A stretch of 60,794 nucleotides of DNA. It comes from Porticoccus sp033791605 (GTDB lineage: Bacteria; Pseudomonadota; Gammaproteobacteria; Pseudomonadales; Porticoccaceae). The stretch lies in NCBI GenBank assembly GCA_033791605.1, contig JASJGJ010000006.1, forward strand, positions 1-60,794, written 5' to 3'. The notes under the pieces were generated by a model that was not told the DNA's origin, did no database searches, and worked only from the letters and a program-made list of their open reading frames with translations. Of the stretch, positions 34,881 through 43,319 are shown piece by piece (the stretch's first letter is position 1; every line of letters starts with the position of its first letter). A program made the position numbers and the translations under genes.

Positions 34881-36398
34881 ATGGATCGTGAATCTGCCCT
34901 TTCTAAATTAAGTATTCGATTGACTCACCTTTCCGACGGCGATACGCCTGAAATGTCGAGGCTGTTAAAAAGTTTACGTCAGTCAATAAAAGATGGCGGC
35001 AGTAAGTCAGAGATTAATAGTTTATCTGATAAGTTGGCCCGTCAGATGATGGCAAGAGAAAATAGCCAGCCGTCATCAATCTCTAATACAGACTCATCTA
35101 GTGAATACGCTGTAGATTTTGCCGAAAATATTAAATCCTTGAGTGTTGGGAAAGCATATCGTTCCAAGTTGAACAACCTTGCTGATCAGATGATGAATAC
35201 GCCTCATCTGGATAAACAATTACAGTCCTTGAAGGAAGTGTTCAAAGTGCTTCGCTCCGCTATGGCGGAGGCTCCGTCAAAACAAGGGTTATCAAATGGC
35301 GTGTTGGGCTGGTTTGATAAAAAGAATGGTAAATCAAATCAAGAGTGGCAGGGGTTTTTAGATAAGTCGACCCAATTACTTGGCCAGATTTTGAAGCATA
35401 TTGATGTATTTAATGGCGACCCATCTGAAACGAAGTGGCTCAAAGAAGAGCTGGAGCAGTCTGAGTCAGTGGATGCTTTAGAAGCTATTTTGGCAGAAGT
35501 GATTTCGTTGTTGAGCGATATCAGTGACAAAATGAATGAGGAACGGGTAACAACTCAGAGTTTTCTGGGTGACCTAAGGGATAAACTTCATAGCGTTGAG
35601 GGCGTCATCTTTTCTGTGATTACGGATGGTGATGACTCAATGGAAAGGGCTGAAATATTAGGTAAGCAAGTAACTGATGATGTTGAGGTCATGGGGAAAG
35701 CGGTAGAGCAGGACGATTTGGTCATGCTAAAGAAAGCAGTGGAATCTGGCTTGGCTAGTCTGTCAACAAAAGTGGCGGGTTATCTTGCAGAAGAAAGGGA
35801 GCATGGAGAGAAAAGTAAGAAGAAGGTAAAAGATCTCACACGAAAGCTTAGGGAGATGGAGGTGGAGGCCACAGAGTTGCGGGGAGAGGTGAAATCTAAG
35901 CAAGATTTAGCCGTGAAAGATCCCCTGACAGGTGCTTATAATCGTGCCGGTTACGAAGAGCGGGTGGTTGAAGAATTTGCCCGCAGGAAAAGAGTGAATG
36001 CACCGTTGTCAGTGGTCTTTGTGGACTGTAATAAGTTTAAGCAAATCAATGATACCTTTGGTCACAATGCCGGGGATATTGTCTTGATAAAAGTAGCGGA
36101 GACCCTGAAAAACCGTGCTAGAGCATCGGATATTGTTGCTCGTTATGGCGGCGATGAGTTTATTGTGCTTTTGCCGGATACCCCCTTGGTGGGTGCTGAG
36201 GTTTTTGCTAAAGGTGCTTGTGAGAAGGTTCTGGCTGCTGGGTTTAATAACAATGGACAGCCGTTGGATGTATCAATCTCTTGCGGTGTTACCGAAGTCA
36301 CCAGTGAAGATGACCCCTCTACAGCTTTGCATCGTGCTGACCAAGCTATGTATGAGGCTAAAAAACTGATCGGTATGAAGGTTTTTGTCGCAAAATAG
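34881..36398 (+). CDS. GGDEF diguanylate cyclase
   Basis: 505-residue soluble protein that should make cyclic-di-GMP. The N-terminal 320 residues are helical with no recognised sensor domain and end in a coiled coil (KKKVKDLTRKLREMEVEATE). The GGDEF domain (about 340-500) has FVDCNKFKQINDTFGHNAGD, an intact active site RYGGDEF and an inhibitory I-site (RASD, five residues before GGDEF), so it is predicted active and product-inhibited. No EAL domain. It follows the FliK2/FlhB-C pair by 120 bases, near two possible cyclic-di-GMP receptors and FleQ. Confidence 0.9.
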   Translation: MDRESALSKLSIRLTHLSDGDTPEMSRLLKSLRQSIKDGGSKSEINSLSDKLARQMMARENSQPSSISNTDSSSEYAVDFAENIKSLSVGKAYRSKLNNLADQMMNTPHLDKQLQSLKEVFKVLRSAMAEAPSKQGLSNGVLGWFDKKNGKSNQEWQGFLDKSTQLLGQILKHIDVFNGDPSETKWLKEELEQSESVDALEAILAEVISLLSDISDKMNEERVTTQSFLGDLRDKLHSVEGVIFSVITDGDDSMERAEILGKQVTDDVEVMGKAVEQDDLVMLKKAVESGLASLSTKVAGYLAEEREHGEKSKKKVKDLTRKLREMEVEATELRGEVKSKQDLAVKDPLTGAYNRAGYEERVVEEFARRKRVNAPLSVVFVDCNKFKQINDTFGHNAGDIVLIKVAETLKNRARASDIVARYGGDEFIVLLPDTPLVGAEVFAKGACEKVLAAGFNNNGQPLDVSISCGVTEVTSEDDPSTALHRADQAMYEAKKLIGMKVFVAK

Positions 36399-36612
36399 TC
36401 CTCTGTTTTTCATTTTCTCTGAATAAATCTGCTTTCAAGCAATACAGGCTGGTTTTATTTCTTTTATGGTTTCTTCTGCGACCTCTTTCTTTAGCCCTTA
36501 AGTGATTGGTTAATCTCCGGTTAATGTGTTTTGATGACCTATATATGTTCGGCCTTATTGAAAGTATAAGGCCATTTGTCAGTAACTTTTTTCAGTCATT
36601 AATGAAACAAAA

Positions 36613-39111
36613 ATGAAAAAACATATCAGTAAGGATTCTTTTTCGGCCCGCGAGGCCGCCAAATACGATAATCCCATTCCTAGTCGAGAATATATCCTCG
36701 ATTTCCTGAGTAAAAGTGCCGGGCCTCTTACTTACGAAGAGTTGTGCTCAGATTTCGGCATACAGGATGAGGACGCTCGTGAAGCATTACGTCGTCGTCT
36801 TATTGCCATGGAGCGAGATGGCCAAACCATAAAAAACCGACGGCAAGCCTACGGTGCCTTGGATAAGATGAATCTGATTAAGGGCCGAGTTATTGGGCAT
36901 CCTGAAGGTTTTGGCTTCGTGGTGCCAGCTCATGGCGGGGGAGATTTATTCCTTTCCAGCCGCCAAATGCGGAGAGTGCTGGACGGTGACGAAGTCTTGG
37001 TTCGAGTTGCCGGAACCGACCGCCGTGGACGACAAGAAGCGTCCATTGTTGAGGTGGTCGAGCATAGAACCAATACATTAGTAGGCCGCTTTTTTATGGA
37101 AAGTGGTATTCACTATGTGCGGCCAGATAATCCTAGAATTATTCAGGATATTATGGTGCCTGCAGATCAACAGAGTAATGCAGAACCTGGGCAAATAGTC
37201 GTTATTGAAATTACTGTGCAGCCAAGCCGAAAAAATCTTCCCGCAGGTCGTATTGTTCAGGTCCTCGGCGACCACTTGGCGCCAGGGATGGAGATTGATA
37301 TTGCCATCCATAATTATGGTATTCCAAGTGAGTGGCCAGCTTCGGTATTGTCTGAGGCAGACGTTATCCCCGATGAAATTTCTGAAGAAGAAAAAAAATA
37401 TCGAGTAGATTTGCGTCATTTGCCTTTTGTAACAATTGATGGTGAAGATTCGCGGGATTTTGACGATGCGGTTTATTGTGAGCCTCGTAGTCGAGGCGGG
37501 TGGCGGTTATATGTAGCCATTGCGGATGTATCTCATTATGTGGCGGTATCCAAGGCTCTGGATCAAGAAGCTTTTGTGCGGGGCAATTCAGTGTATTTCC
37601 CTCAACATGTTGTTCCTATGTTGCCTGAAAAATTATCAAATGGCCTATGTTCGCTCAATCCTCATGTCGATCGTTTGACTCTGGCCTGTGAGATATCACT
37701 CGACAGTGAGGGTGCTGTCACTCGATTTAAATTCTTTGAGGCTTTGATTCACTCCCATGCACGTCTCACCTATACCCAGGTGGCGGGTATGATGGCGCAG
37801 CGGGGTGACAGGGATAGTGGTGTCCGTAAACAATTCCATGCTGTGGTTAAACATATCGATGATTTGAGCGAACTCTATGAGCAATTGCTTGCTTCCAGGC
37901 AGGTTCGGGGGGCCATCGATTTTGAGACCCAAGAAACTCGAATTCTTTTTGATTCTGAGCGAAAAATTCAGCAAATTATTCCAGCTGATCGTACTGAAGC
38001 CCACAAGTTGATTGAAGAGTGCATGCTTTGCGCCAATGTATGTGCTGCAACGCTGTTACAGAAGAGTAAAATTCCCGTTTTGTATCGTGTCCACCAAGGA
38101 CCGAGGCAGGAGCGGTTGGATAATCTTCGGGAATTTCTGGGTGAATTGGGCTTGGGCTTGCCGGGTGGAGATGACCCAAGTCCCAAAGATTTTCAACGGG
38201 TTCTCTCTCAGGTTGTTGATCGCCCTGATGCCAGTGTCATTCAAACGGTGATATTGCGGTCGATGAATAGGGCCACTTATGATCCAGAAAATGACGGACA
38301 TTTTGGTTTAAATTATCCGGCTTATACCCATTTCACCTCGCCTATTCGTCGTTATCCTGACCTTTTAGTTCACCGTGCAATTCGGTATTTGATCCGGAGA
38401 AAAGGACGGAGTAGCCATACCCAAACAGTAGCAGGTGCGCCCGTTTTGAGTCCTGCCCAAATTTATCCCTACGATGAAGCTTGGATGGTGTCCAGTGGAG
38501 AGCAATGCTCAATGACAGAAAGGCGTGCCGACGAGGCTACGCGTGATGTTGTTAATTGGCTTAAATGCGAATATTTATTGTCCCGGGTAGGTGAAGAGTT
38601 TGATGGTGTTGTGGCCTCGGTCACAGGCTTTGGTCTATTTGTGCAGCTGATGGATATGTATATAGAAGGGTTGGTTCATATAACCGGCTTACCTAAAGAT
38701 TATTATTACCATGAAGCGGCACATCATCGTCTGATAGGAGAGAGAACTCACCGTGTATTTCGTCTTGGTGATAAATTGCGGGTCCGAGTGACCAGGGTTG
38801 ATCTCGATGAGCGAAAAATTGACTTTGAGTTGGTAGAAACGGGCAGAAAAAAAGGGCGTGGAGACATAAAGGTCAGCCCTAAGGCTTTACAGTTGGCCGC
38901 AGAACATGAGGCGTCACGCGCAAGAAAGAAATCGTCAAAAAAGCAAGAAGGCGGTAAGAGGAAAGACTTGCCTGGCAAGAAGAAAGCAACAAGTCCGAGG
39001 AAAAAATCTACGTCCTCGGGTGCACGTAAAACTCAGGGTAAAAGTACGCGTAAAACTAAATCAGGTAGTACTAATCCAAGTAATTCAAGACCGCCGACTA
39101 AGCGCAGCTAG
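36613..39111 (+). CDS. rnr: Ribonuclease R
   Basis: 832-residue 3'-5' exoribonuclease that degrades structured RNA. Domains in order: an N-terminal helix-turn-helix/cold-shock region (from REAAKYDNPIPSREYILDFL), CSD1/CSD2, the RNB catalytic core with the acidic cluster (DGEDSRDFDDAVY, about 276-288) and HFTSPIRRYPDLLVHRAI, S1 domain (about 655-735), and a Lys/Arg-rich tail of about 90 residues. No clear Shine-Dalgarno sequence precedes the ATG at 36613. A 4-codon frame (ATG 36602 to TGA 36614-36616) ends on the start codon. An 8-bp hairpin is at 36551-36573. Confidence 0.95.
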   Translation: MKKHISKDSFSAREAAKYDNPIPSREYILDFLSKSAGPLTYEELCSDFGIQDEDAREALRRRLIAMERDGQTIKNRRQAYGALDKMNLIKGRVIGHPEGFGFVVPAHGGGDLFLSSRQMRRVLDGDEVLVRVAGTDRRGRQEASIVEVVEHRTNTLVGRFFMESGIHYVRPDNPRIIQDIMVPADQQSNAEPGQIVVIEITVQPSRKNLPAGRIVQVLGDHLAPGMEIDIAIHNYGIPSEWPASVLSEADVIPDEISEEEKKYRVDLRHLPFVTIDGEDSRDFDDAVYCEPRSRGGWRLYVAIADVSHYVAVSKALDQEAFVRGNSVYFPQHVVPMLPEKLSNGLCSLNPHVDRLTLACEISLDSEGAVTRFKFFEALIHSHARLTYTQVAGMMAQRGDRDSGVRKQFHAVVKHIDDLSELYEQLLASRQVRGAIDFETQETRILFDSERKIQQIIPADRTEAHKLIEECMLCANVCAATLLQKSKIPVLYRVHQGPRQERLDNLREFLGELGLGLPGGDDPSPKDFQRVLSQVVDRPDASVIQTVILRSMNRATYDPENDGHFGLNYPAYTHFTSPIRRYPDLLVHRAIRYLIRRKGRSSHTQTVAGAPVLSPAQIYPYDEAWMVSSGEQCSMTERRADEATRDVVNWLKCEYLLSRVGEEFDGVVASVTGFGLFVQLMDMYIEGLVHITGLPKDYYYHEAAHHRLIGERTHRVFRLGDKLRVRVTRVDLDERKIDFELVETGRKKGRGDIKVSPKALQLAAEHEASRARKKSSKKQEGGKRKDLPGKKKATSPRKKSTSSGARKTQGKSTRKTKSGSTNPSNSRPPTKRS

Positions 39112-39147
39112 CATGGTGGTGTGGAAGGTTTGAGTGGAAAGCAGTAA

Positions 39148-39912
39148 ATGACAAAAAAAGGAACAAAGGAAGTCGGCCATGGTTGTGAGTGGCTTTTTGG
39201 GCTGCATGCGGTACAGGCCGTATTAAAAACTTCAGGGTCGAAAATTCAGGAGTTGCGGGTTCAAAAAGGCCGTGATGACCAGCGATTGAAAAAAATTCTT
39301 AATTTAGCTGAACAGCAATCTATACCTGTAAATTGGGTGCTACGTTCAGATCTGGATGCATTGGCCAGTGGTCGTCATCAAGGTGTAGCGGCGCTGTGTG
39401 AAGGTGCCGGTGTTCAGGATGAAAACTATCTCTTTGCATTATTGCAGGGTTTGAATGAGCCGCCTTTTTTATTGGTCCTGGATGGAGTTACCGATCCCCA
39501 TAACCTTGGTGCGTGCATGAGGTCCGCGGATGCCGCGGGAGTTCAGGCGGTCATTGTGCCTAAAGATAATGCAGTTGGTGTGACGCCAACGGTTCAGAAG
39601 GTGGCCTGTGGAGCCGCAGAAACTGTACCTCTTGTTGTTGTGACTAATTTATCGAGAACGCTCAAGCAGCTTCAGGAGCAGGGGTTGTGGGTCGTAGGTA
39701 CAGCAGGTGAGGCAGAACAGCTGGTATATGATGTCGATCTGAAGGGCCCAATGGCACTTGTGATGGGTGCAGAAGAGAAGGGGTTGCGTCGACTGACACG
39801 TGAGAACTGTGACCTGTTAGTCAAACTGCCGATGTCGGGTGTTGTGAGTAGCTTAAATGTGTCGGTGGCCACAGGTGTTTGTTTGTTTGAAGCTGTTCGG
39901 CAACGCAAATAA
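39148..39912 (+). CDS. rlmB: 23S rRNA (guanosine-2'-O)-methyltransferase RlmB
   Basis: 254-residue SpoU/TrmD-fold methyltransferase that modifies G2251 of 23S rRNA. It has an N-terminal substrate-binding domain (LFGLHAVQAVLKT, VNWVLRSDLDALASGRHQG) and a C-terminal knotted domain with motif 1 VLDGVTDPHNLGACMRSADA, motif 2 LVMGAEEKGLRRLTRENCD and motif 3 LPMSGVVSSLNVSVATGV. Follows rnr by 36 bases, the classical rnr-rlmB pair. Confidence 0.96.
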   Translation: MTKKGTKEVGHGCEWLFGLHAVQAVLKTSGSKIQELRVQKGRDDQRLKKILNLAEQQSIPVNWVLRSDLDALASGRHQGVAALCEGAGVQDENYLFALLQGLNEPPFLLVLDGVTDPHNLGACMRSADAAGVQAVIVPKDNAVGVTPTVQKVACGAAETVPLVVVTNLSRTLKQLQEQGLWVVGTAGEAEQLVYDVDLKGPMALVMGAEEKGLRRLTRENCDLLVKLPMSGVVSSLNVSVATGVCLFEAVRQRK

Positions 39913-39940
39913 CGGTATTGCGAGCGATGAGCCTACAGGC

Positions 39941-40582
39941 ATGAGTATTCGAAAAGGGAAGGCGATAAAAGATAGGGTTATTCAGAATAATCAGGTAGCG
40001 ACACAAAATTTTGTTCTGAATTTACCGAATGTTGTTAGCTCGATTAGAGTTGCCCTAGTCCCCGTTCTTGCTTTCTTGGCATTACAAAATCAGACCGATG
40101 TTTTTTTGTGGGTGTTGGCCTTTTCATTGCTGACGGATGGAGTTGATGGTTATCTAGCTCGCCGCTTTGATCAAGTGACTGAATTTGGTGTTCGGCTTGA
40201 TAGTTGGGCCGATTTGATCACATATACCGTAATGTTGTTCGGACTGATGCAGCTTTGGCCAGAGATTTTTGAGAGTGAATTAAGTTATCTGGTTGCCGCT
40301 TTCAGTAGCTGGATTGTTCCTTTACTGGTTTGTCAGTCGAGATTTGGTTGCCTTCCCAGTTACCACACCTTAGCCGCTAAAATTGCAGCCGTTAGTATTG
40401 CTCCAGCGTATTTTATAGCGGTTATATGGGGGGATACGTTGATGCTTAGAGGTGTGTTGCTGTTTTTCCTCTGGGTGGCATTGGAGCAAGTGATTATTAC
40501 CTCAATTTTGCCTCGGTGGCAGGGAAATATCCCCGGTGTTTGGGCTGCTGTAGTTATAGCTAGAAATGAGAGTGAGAAGTGA
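39941..40582 (+). CDS. CDP-alcohol phosphatidyltransferase family protein
   Basis: 213-residue inner-membrane enzyme of phospholipid synthesis (PgsA/Cls-like family). The full CDP-alcohol signature DGxxAR-x8-GxxxDxxxD is present (DGYLARR ... GVRLDSWAD, about residues 62-85 of this start), with about five membrane helices. The ATG at 39941 is chosen; an open frame from 39857 lies inside rlmB. The head-group acceptor (glycerol phosphate, myo-inositol phosphate, serine or other) cannot be read from the sequence. It separates rlmB from rpsF, which are neighbours in pseudomonads. Confidence 0.85.
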   Translation: MSIRKGKAIKDRVIQNNQVATQNFVLNLPNVVSSIRVALVPVLAFLALQNQTDVFLWVLAFSLLTDGVDGYLARRFDQVTEFGVRLDSWADLITYTVMLFGLMQLWPEIFESELSYLVAAFSSWIVPLLVCQSRFGCLPSYHTLAAKIAAVSIAPAYFIAVIWGDTLMLRGVLLFFLWVALEQVIITSILPRWQGNIPGVWAAVVIARNESEK

Positions 40583-40733
40583 CAGGTAGCAGTTGGAATG
40601 AAAGCATCAATGAAAAGAAGTGAAGGGGCAGCGCAAGAGTTAGTAGGATAGAAAAACAGGTAGGTCAAATGACAAAGCCCCAGTATGACTAAGCTTGGTA
40701 TTAACAGCACCTACCCGAAATTATATTATCTGA

Positions 40734-40907
40734 TTATTTAAAAATGCAGTGTTTGGCGTAGTCAGAGACTTCATTTGCAGTCCAATCACCTTTAGGGGTG
40801 TTTTTGAGTTTTGCGCACCAAGCTTCGCTTCCTACCTTGGTGCAACCCGTTAGTGATAAGGCCAAAACAGCAGTGCACAACAGGGCCAGAGTTGGAAGTT
40901 TTTTCAT
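40734..40907 (-). CDS. DUF3012-type small lipoprotein
   Basis: 57-residue lipoprotein on the minus strand. The signal peptide MKKLPTLALLCTAVLALSLT ends in lipobox LTGC (Cys22). The mature part is only 36 residues, GSEAWCAKLKNTPKGDWTAN followed by DYAKHCIFK, with two further cysteines that could form a disulfide. The GSExWC ... PKGDWTANEx-DYAKHC pattern is that of DUF3012. The AAGGA sits 8 bases before the ATG at 40907. Function unknown; found alone, divergent from the rpsF operon. Confidence 0.85.
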   Translation of the reverse strand: MKKLPTLALLCTAVLALSLTGCTKVGSEAWCAKLKNTPKGDWTANEVSDYAKHCIFK

Positions 40908-40999
40908 AATATTGTCCTTTTTAATTTCTATATACCGAGTGAGGCTACTATATCCTGTTTTTGTTGGCCTCTTATACCGTTAAAACCCATTGTTTGTGC

Positions 41000-41028
41000 T
41001 TGAAATACAGCTGTACTCCCCGTAGAAT
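41000..41028 (+). promoter_or_regulatory. Sigma-70 promoter of the rpsF operon
   Basis: TTGAAA (41000-41005, 5/6) and TAGAAT (41023-41028, 5/6) with a 17-base spacer. The start of transcription would be near 41035, 76 bases before rpsF. Strength fits a ribosomal protein operon. Confidence 0.75.
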
Positions 41029-41034
41029 GCCCGC

Positions 41035-41110
41035 CCTTGGTCCAGTTGGGTCAAGATACTCCTTGTTGCATCGCATGGGGCGAGCAGCTACTAACCCGTA
41101 AGGAGGTACA
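41035..41110 (+). promoter_or_regulatory. rpsF leader, possible S6:S18 autoregulatory element
   Basis: 76-base leader that ends ACCCGTAAGGAGGTACA before the rpsF ATG. Many bacteria have an S6:S18-binding structure here with an essential CCG next to the ribosome-binding site. The CCG and a perfect AAGGAGGT are present, but I could not fold a convincing stem by eye, so the assignment rests on position and the CCG only. Confidence 0.35.
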
Positions 41111-41611
41111 ATGCGTCATTACGAAATCGTATTTATGGTCCACCCTGACCAGAGCGAACAGGTTCAGGGCATGGTTGAACGTTACACCAGTACTATCACT
41201 AATGGTAATGGACAGGTTCACCGTCTAGAAGATTGGGGTCGCCGTCATCTGGCTTACCCTATCAACAAAATTCACAAAGCTCATTATGTACTGATGAACA
41301 TTGAATGTGGTCAGGAAGTATTGGATGAGTTGACGTCTAACTTCCGCTATAACGATGCCGTCATTCGTAGCGCAGTTTTCAGCTGTCAAGAAGCTGTTAC
41401 TGTTGAGTCACCTATCATGAAGGCTGAACAAGCTGAAAGATCGGGTCGTCGCGAACGTACAGAAGAGCGTCCTGCCAGAGAGGCAGCGCCTGAGACTGCT
41501 GTGGCAGAAACCGTTGAAGCTGCTGAAGAAGTTGCAACAACTGAAACAGTCACCGAAGCGCCGGTAGTAGCAGAAGAAACTACCGATGAAACAGCGGAAA
41601 AAGGAGAATAA
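41111..41611 (+). CDS. rpsF: 30S ribosomal protein S6 with acidic C-terminal extension
   Basis: S6, 166 residues. The first about 100 are the normal fold (MRHYEIVFMVHPDQSEQVQG, HLAYPINKIHKAHYVLMNIE). The remaining about 65 are a disordered Glu/Ala/Thr tail (AETVEAAEEVATTETVTEAP) ending EKGE. E. coli S6 is about 131 residues before RimK adds glutamates. Perfect AAGGAGGT upstream. First gene of rpsF-rpsR-DUF2232-rplI. Confidence 0.96.
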   Translation: MRHYEIVFMVHPDQSEQVQGMVERYTSTITNGNGQVHRLEDWGRRHLAYPINKIHKAHYVLMNIECGQEVLDELTSNFRYNDAVIRSAVFSCQEAVTVESPIMKAEQAERSGRRERTEERPAREAAPETAVAETVEAAEEVATTETVTEAPVVAEETTDETAEKGE

Positions 41612-41613
41612 TC

Positions 41614-41841
41614 ATGGCTCGTTTTAACCGTCGTCGTAAGTTTTGTCGTTTCAGTGCGGAAGGTGCCACAGAGATTGATTATAAAGATCTGGATACCCTG
41701 AAGCAGTACGTTTCTGAAACAGGAAAAATCGTACCTAGCCGTATTACTGGCACTAAAGCTAAGTACCAGCGTCAGCTGGCAACGGCTATTAAGCGTGCTC
41801 GTTATCTGGCATTGCTGCCCTACACGGACAGCCACAAGTAA
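41614..41841 (+). CDS. rpsR: 30S ribosomal protein S18
   Basis: 75-residue S18, which pairs with S6 on the 30S platform. KFCRFSAEG, DYKDLDTLKQYVSETGKIVP and TKAKYQRQLATAIKRARYLA are standard. Starts 2 bases after the rpsF stop. Confidence 0.97.
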   Translation: MARFNRRRKFCRFSAEGATEIDYKDLDTLKQYVSETGKIVPSRITGTKAKYQRQLATAIKRARYLALLPYTDSHK

Positions 41842-41860
41842 TTAAACTAAGGGTTTTTTG

Positions 41861-42706
41861 ATGCGCGCCCTAGCTGAATTTATTATGCGTGGGCGCATGC
41901 AGGCGGCCCTAGTGGCATTCTTTGGTAGTTTGCTGCCGCTGATTAGTCCAGCCGCAGTATCTCTGGTTACTCTGAGCAAGGGGTGGTCAGAGGGAGCTCT
42001 GATAGCTCTTTGGGCATTGTTGCCATTGCTGGTTGTTTTTTATATCAGTGATTTCAATGCCATGGTGACACTCTCCTCCATTATTGGTGTGTTGGGTGTC
42101 ATGGCTGCTTCAGAGTTACTGAGGTTAAGCACCTCGTGGTCCCGAACGCTGATTTTTGTTGTAGCTTTCAGTGGGATCGCCGCCGTAGCGTTAGATTTTT
42201 TGTTTGCTGAACAAACAAATGCATTTGAACTGGTTGTTGCTGAGTTGTTTCGAGAGGTACAAAAGCAACAAGAGAATGCATTTATACCGGGTCGAAGTTT
42301 TTTGTTAGGGGTCATCGGTTATGTGATTGCTCTAACATCGGTCATTTGTTTAGTGCTGGGTCGGTGGTGGCAGGCAATACTTTATAACCCGGGTGGGTTT
42401 CAGGCAGAGTTTCACCAATTACATTTTGGTGTGGTCCCTGCCGTTATCCTCTTAGCTGGCATGCTTGCCAGTGATTTTGCCTCACAAGAGTTTGCAAGTT
42501 GGGCAGGATTGTTAGGGTTGCCTTTATTGTTAGCTGGCATAGCGTTGGTGCATTACAGTGTGGTTTTTTACCAATTGGGTCGTCATTGGTTGGTTGTTTT
42601 TTATGTGGTGCTCTTTACTGTGAGTCCACTGAGTTTGGTGCTGGTTGGGTTAGGATTTCTCGACAGTATTTTGAATATACGCTCACGATTGGTAAAGCGC
42701 CCCTAG
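41861..42706 (+). CDS. DUF2232 family membrane protein
   Basis: 281-residue inner-membrane protein with about eight hydrophobic helices and few charged loops. It lies between rpsR and rplI, where pseudomonads also keep a DUF2232 protein. The ATG at 41861 has AAGGG 7 bases upstream and is preferred to the TTG at 41858. Function is not known. Confidence 0.8.
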   Translation: MRALAEFIMRGRMQAALVAFFGSLLPLISPAAVSLVTLSKGWSEGALIALWALLPLLVVFYISDFNAMVTLSSIIGVLGVMAASELLRLSTSWSRTLIFVVAFSGIAAVALDFLFAEQTNAFELVVAELFREVQKQQENAFIPGRSFLLGVIGYVIALTSVICLVLGRWWQAILYNPGGFQAEFHQLHFGVVPAVILLAGMLASDFASQEFASWAGLLGLPLLLAGIALVHYSVVFYQLGRHWLVVFYVVLFTVSPLSLVLVGLGFLDSILNIRSRLVKRP

Positions 42707-42755
42707 GGTACTAAATCAGCGGGGCAAACAGGTTTAATAAGAGAGGATATCCGAG

Positions 42756-43205
42756 ATGGACGTTATTCTTCTAGAAAGAGTCGGTAAATTGGGCAACATT
42801 GGTGACAAAATCAATGTCAAAGCTGGTTATGGTCGCAACTACTTAATTCCTAATGGTAAGGCAGTTTTTGCTACGGCAGACAATATGGCTTCATTTGAAG
42901 CGCGTCGTTCTGAGCTGGAAGCAGCTGCAGCGGCACTGCTGGCTGAAGCACAAGCTCGCGCTACACAGCTTGAAGCTCTTGGGCTTATAACTATTGCCGC
43001 AAATGCCGGTGATGAAGGCAAGTTGTTTGGCTCCATCGGTACACGAGATATAGCTGATATGGTGACAGCGGCTGGTGTTGAAATTGAAAAAATCGAAGTG
43101 AAACTACCTGAGGGAGCAATACGTGAAATCGGTGAATTTGACATCGATATTCAGGTGCATGCCGAAATAACTCAGGTGATTAAGCTCTCTGTTGTTGCTG
43201 AGTAG
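42756..43205 (+). CDS. rplI: 50S ribosomal protein L9
   Basis: 149-residue L9 with the two-domain layout: N-terminal MDVILLERVGKLGNIGDKIN and GYGRNYLIPNGKA, a long connecting helix, and a C-terminal domain with GKLFGSIGTRDIADM. GAGAGGA upstream. Followed by a terminator. Confidence 0.97.
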   Translation: MDVILLERVGKLGNIGDKINVKAGYGRNYLIPNGKAVFATADNMASFEARRSELEAAAAALLAEAQARATQLEALGLITIAANAGDEGKLFGSIGTRDIADMVTAAGVEIEKIEVKLPEGAIREIGEFDIDIQVHAEITQVIKLSVVAE

Positions 43206-43244
43206 TCGCAACTGTTTCCTACCACGTCAAGATCGGTAACAATA

Positions 43245-43287
43245 CGGCACTTCACTGTAATTTACACTACGTGATAGTGCCGTTTTT
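43245..43287 (+). terminator. Terminator after rplI
   Basis: Stem CGGCACT (43245-43251) with AGTGCCG (43276-43282), extended inward by CAC/GTG past a small internal loop, followed by T5 (43283-43287). It ends the rpsF operon just before dnaB. Confidence 0.7.
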
Positions 43288-43319
43288 ACAGTAGCCGTTT
43301 TTTTATAGGTGGCAGTGTG

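Noticed and set aside
40798..40983. Plus-strand 61-codon ORF
   Set aside because: Lies opposite the DUF3012 lipoprotein, which has a lipobox, ribosome-binding site and family pattern.
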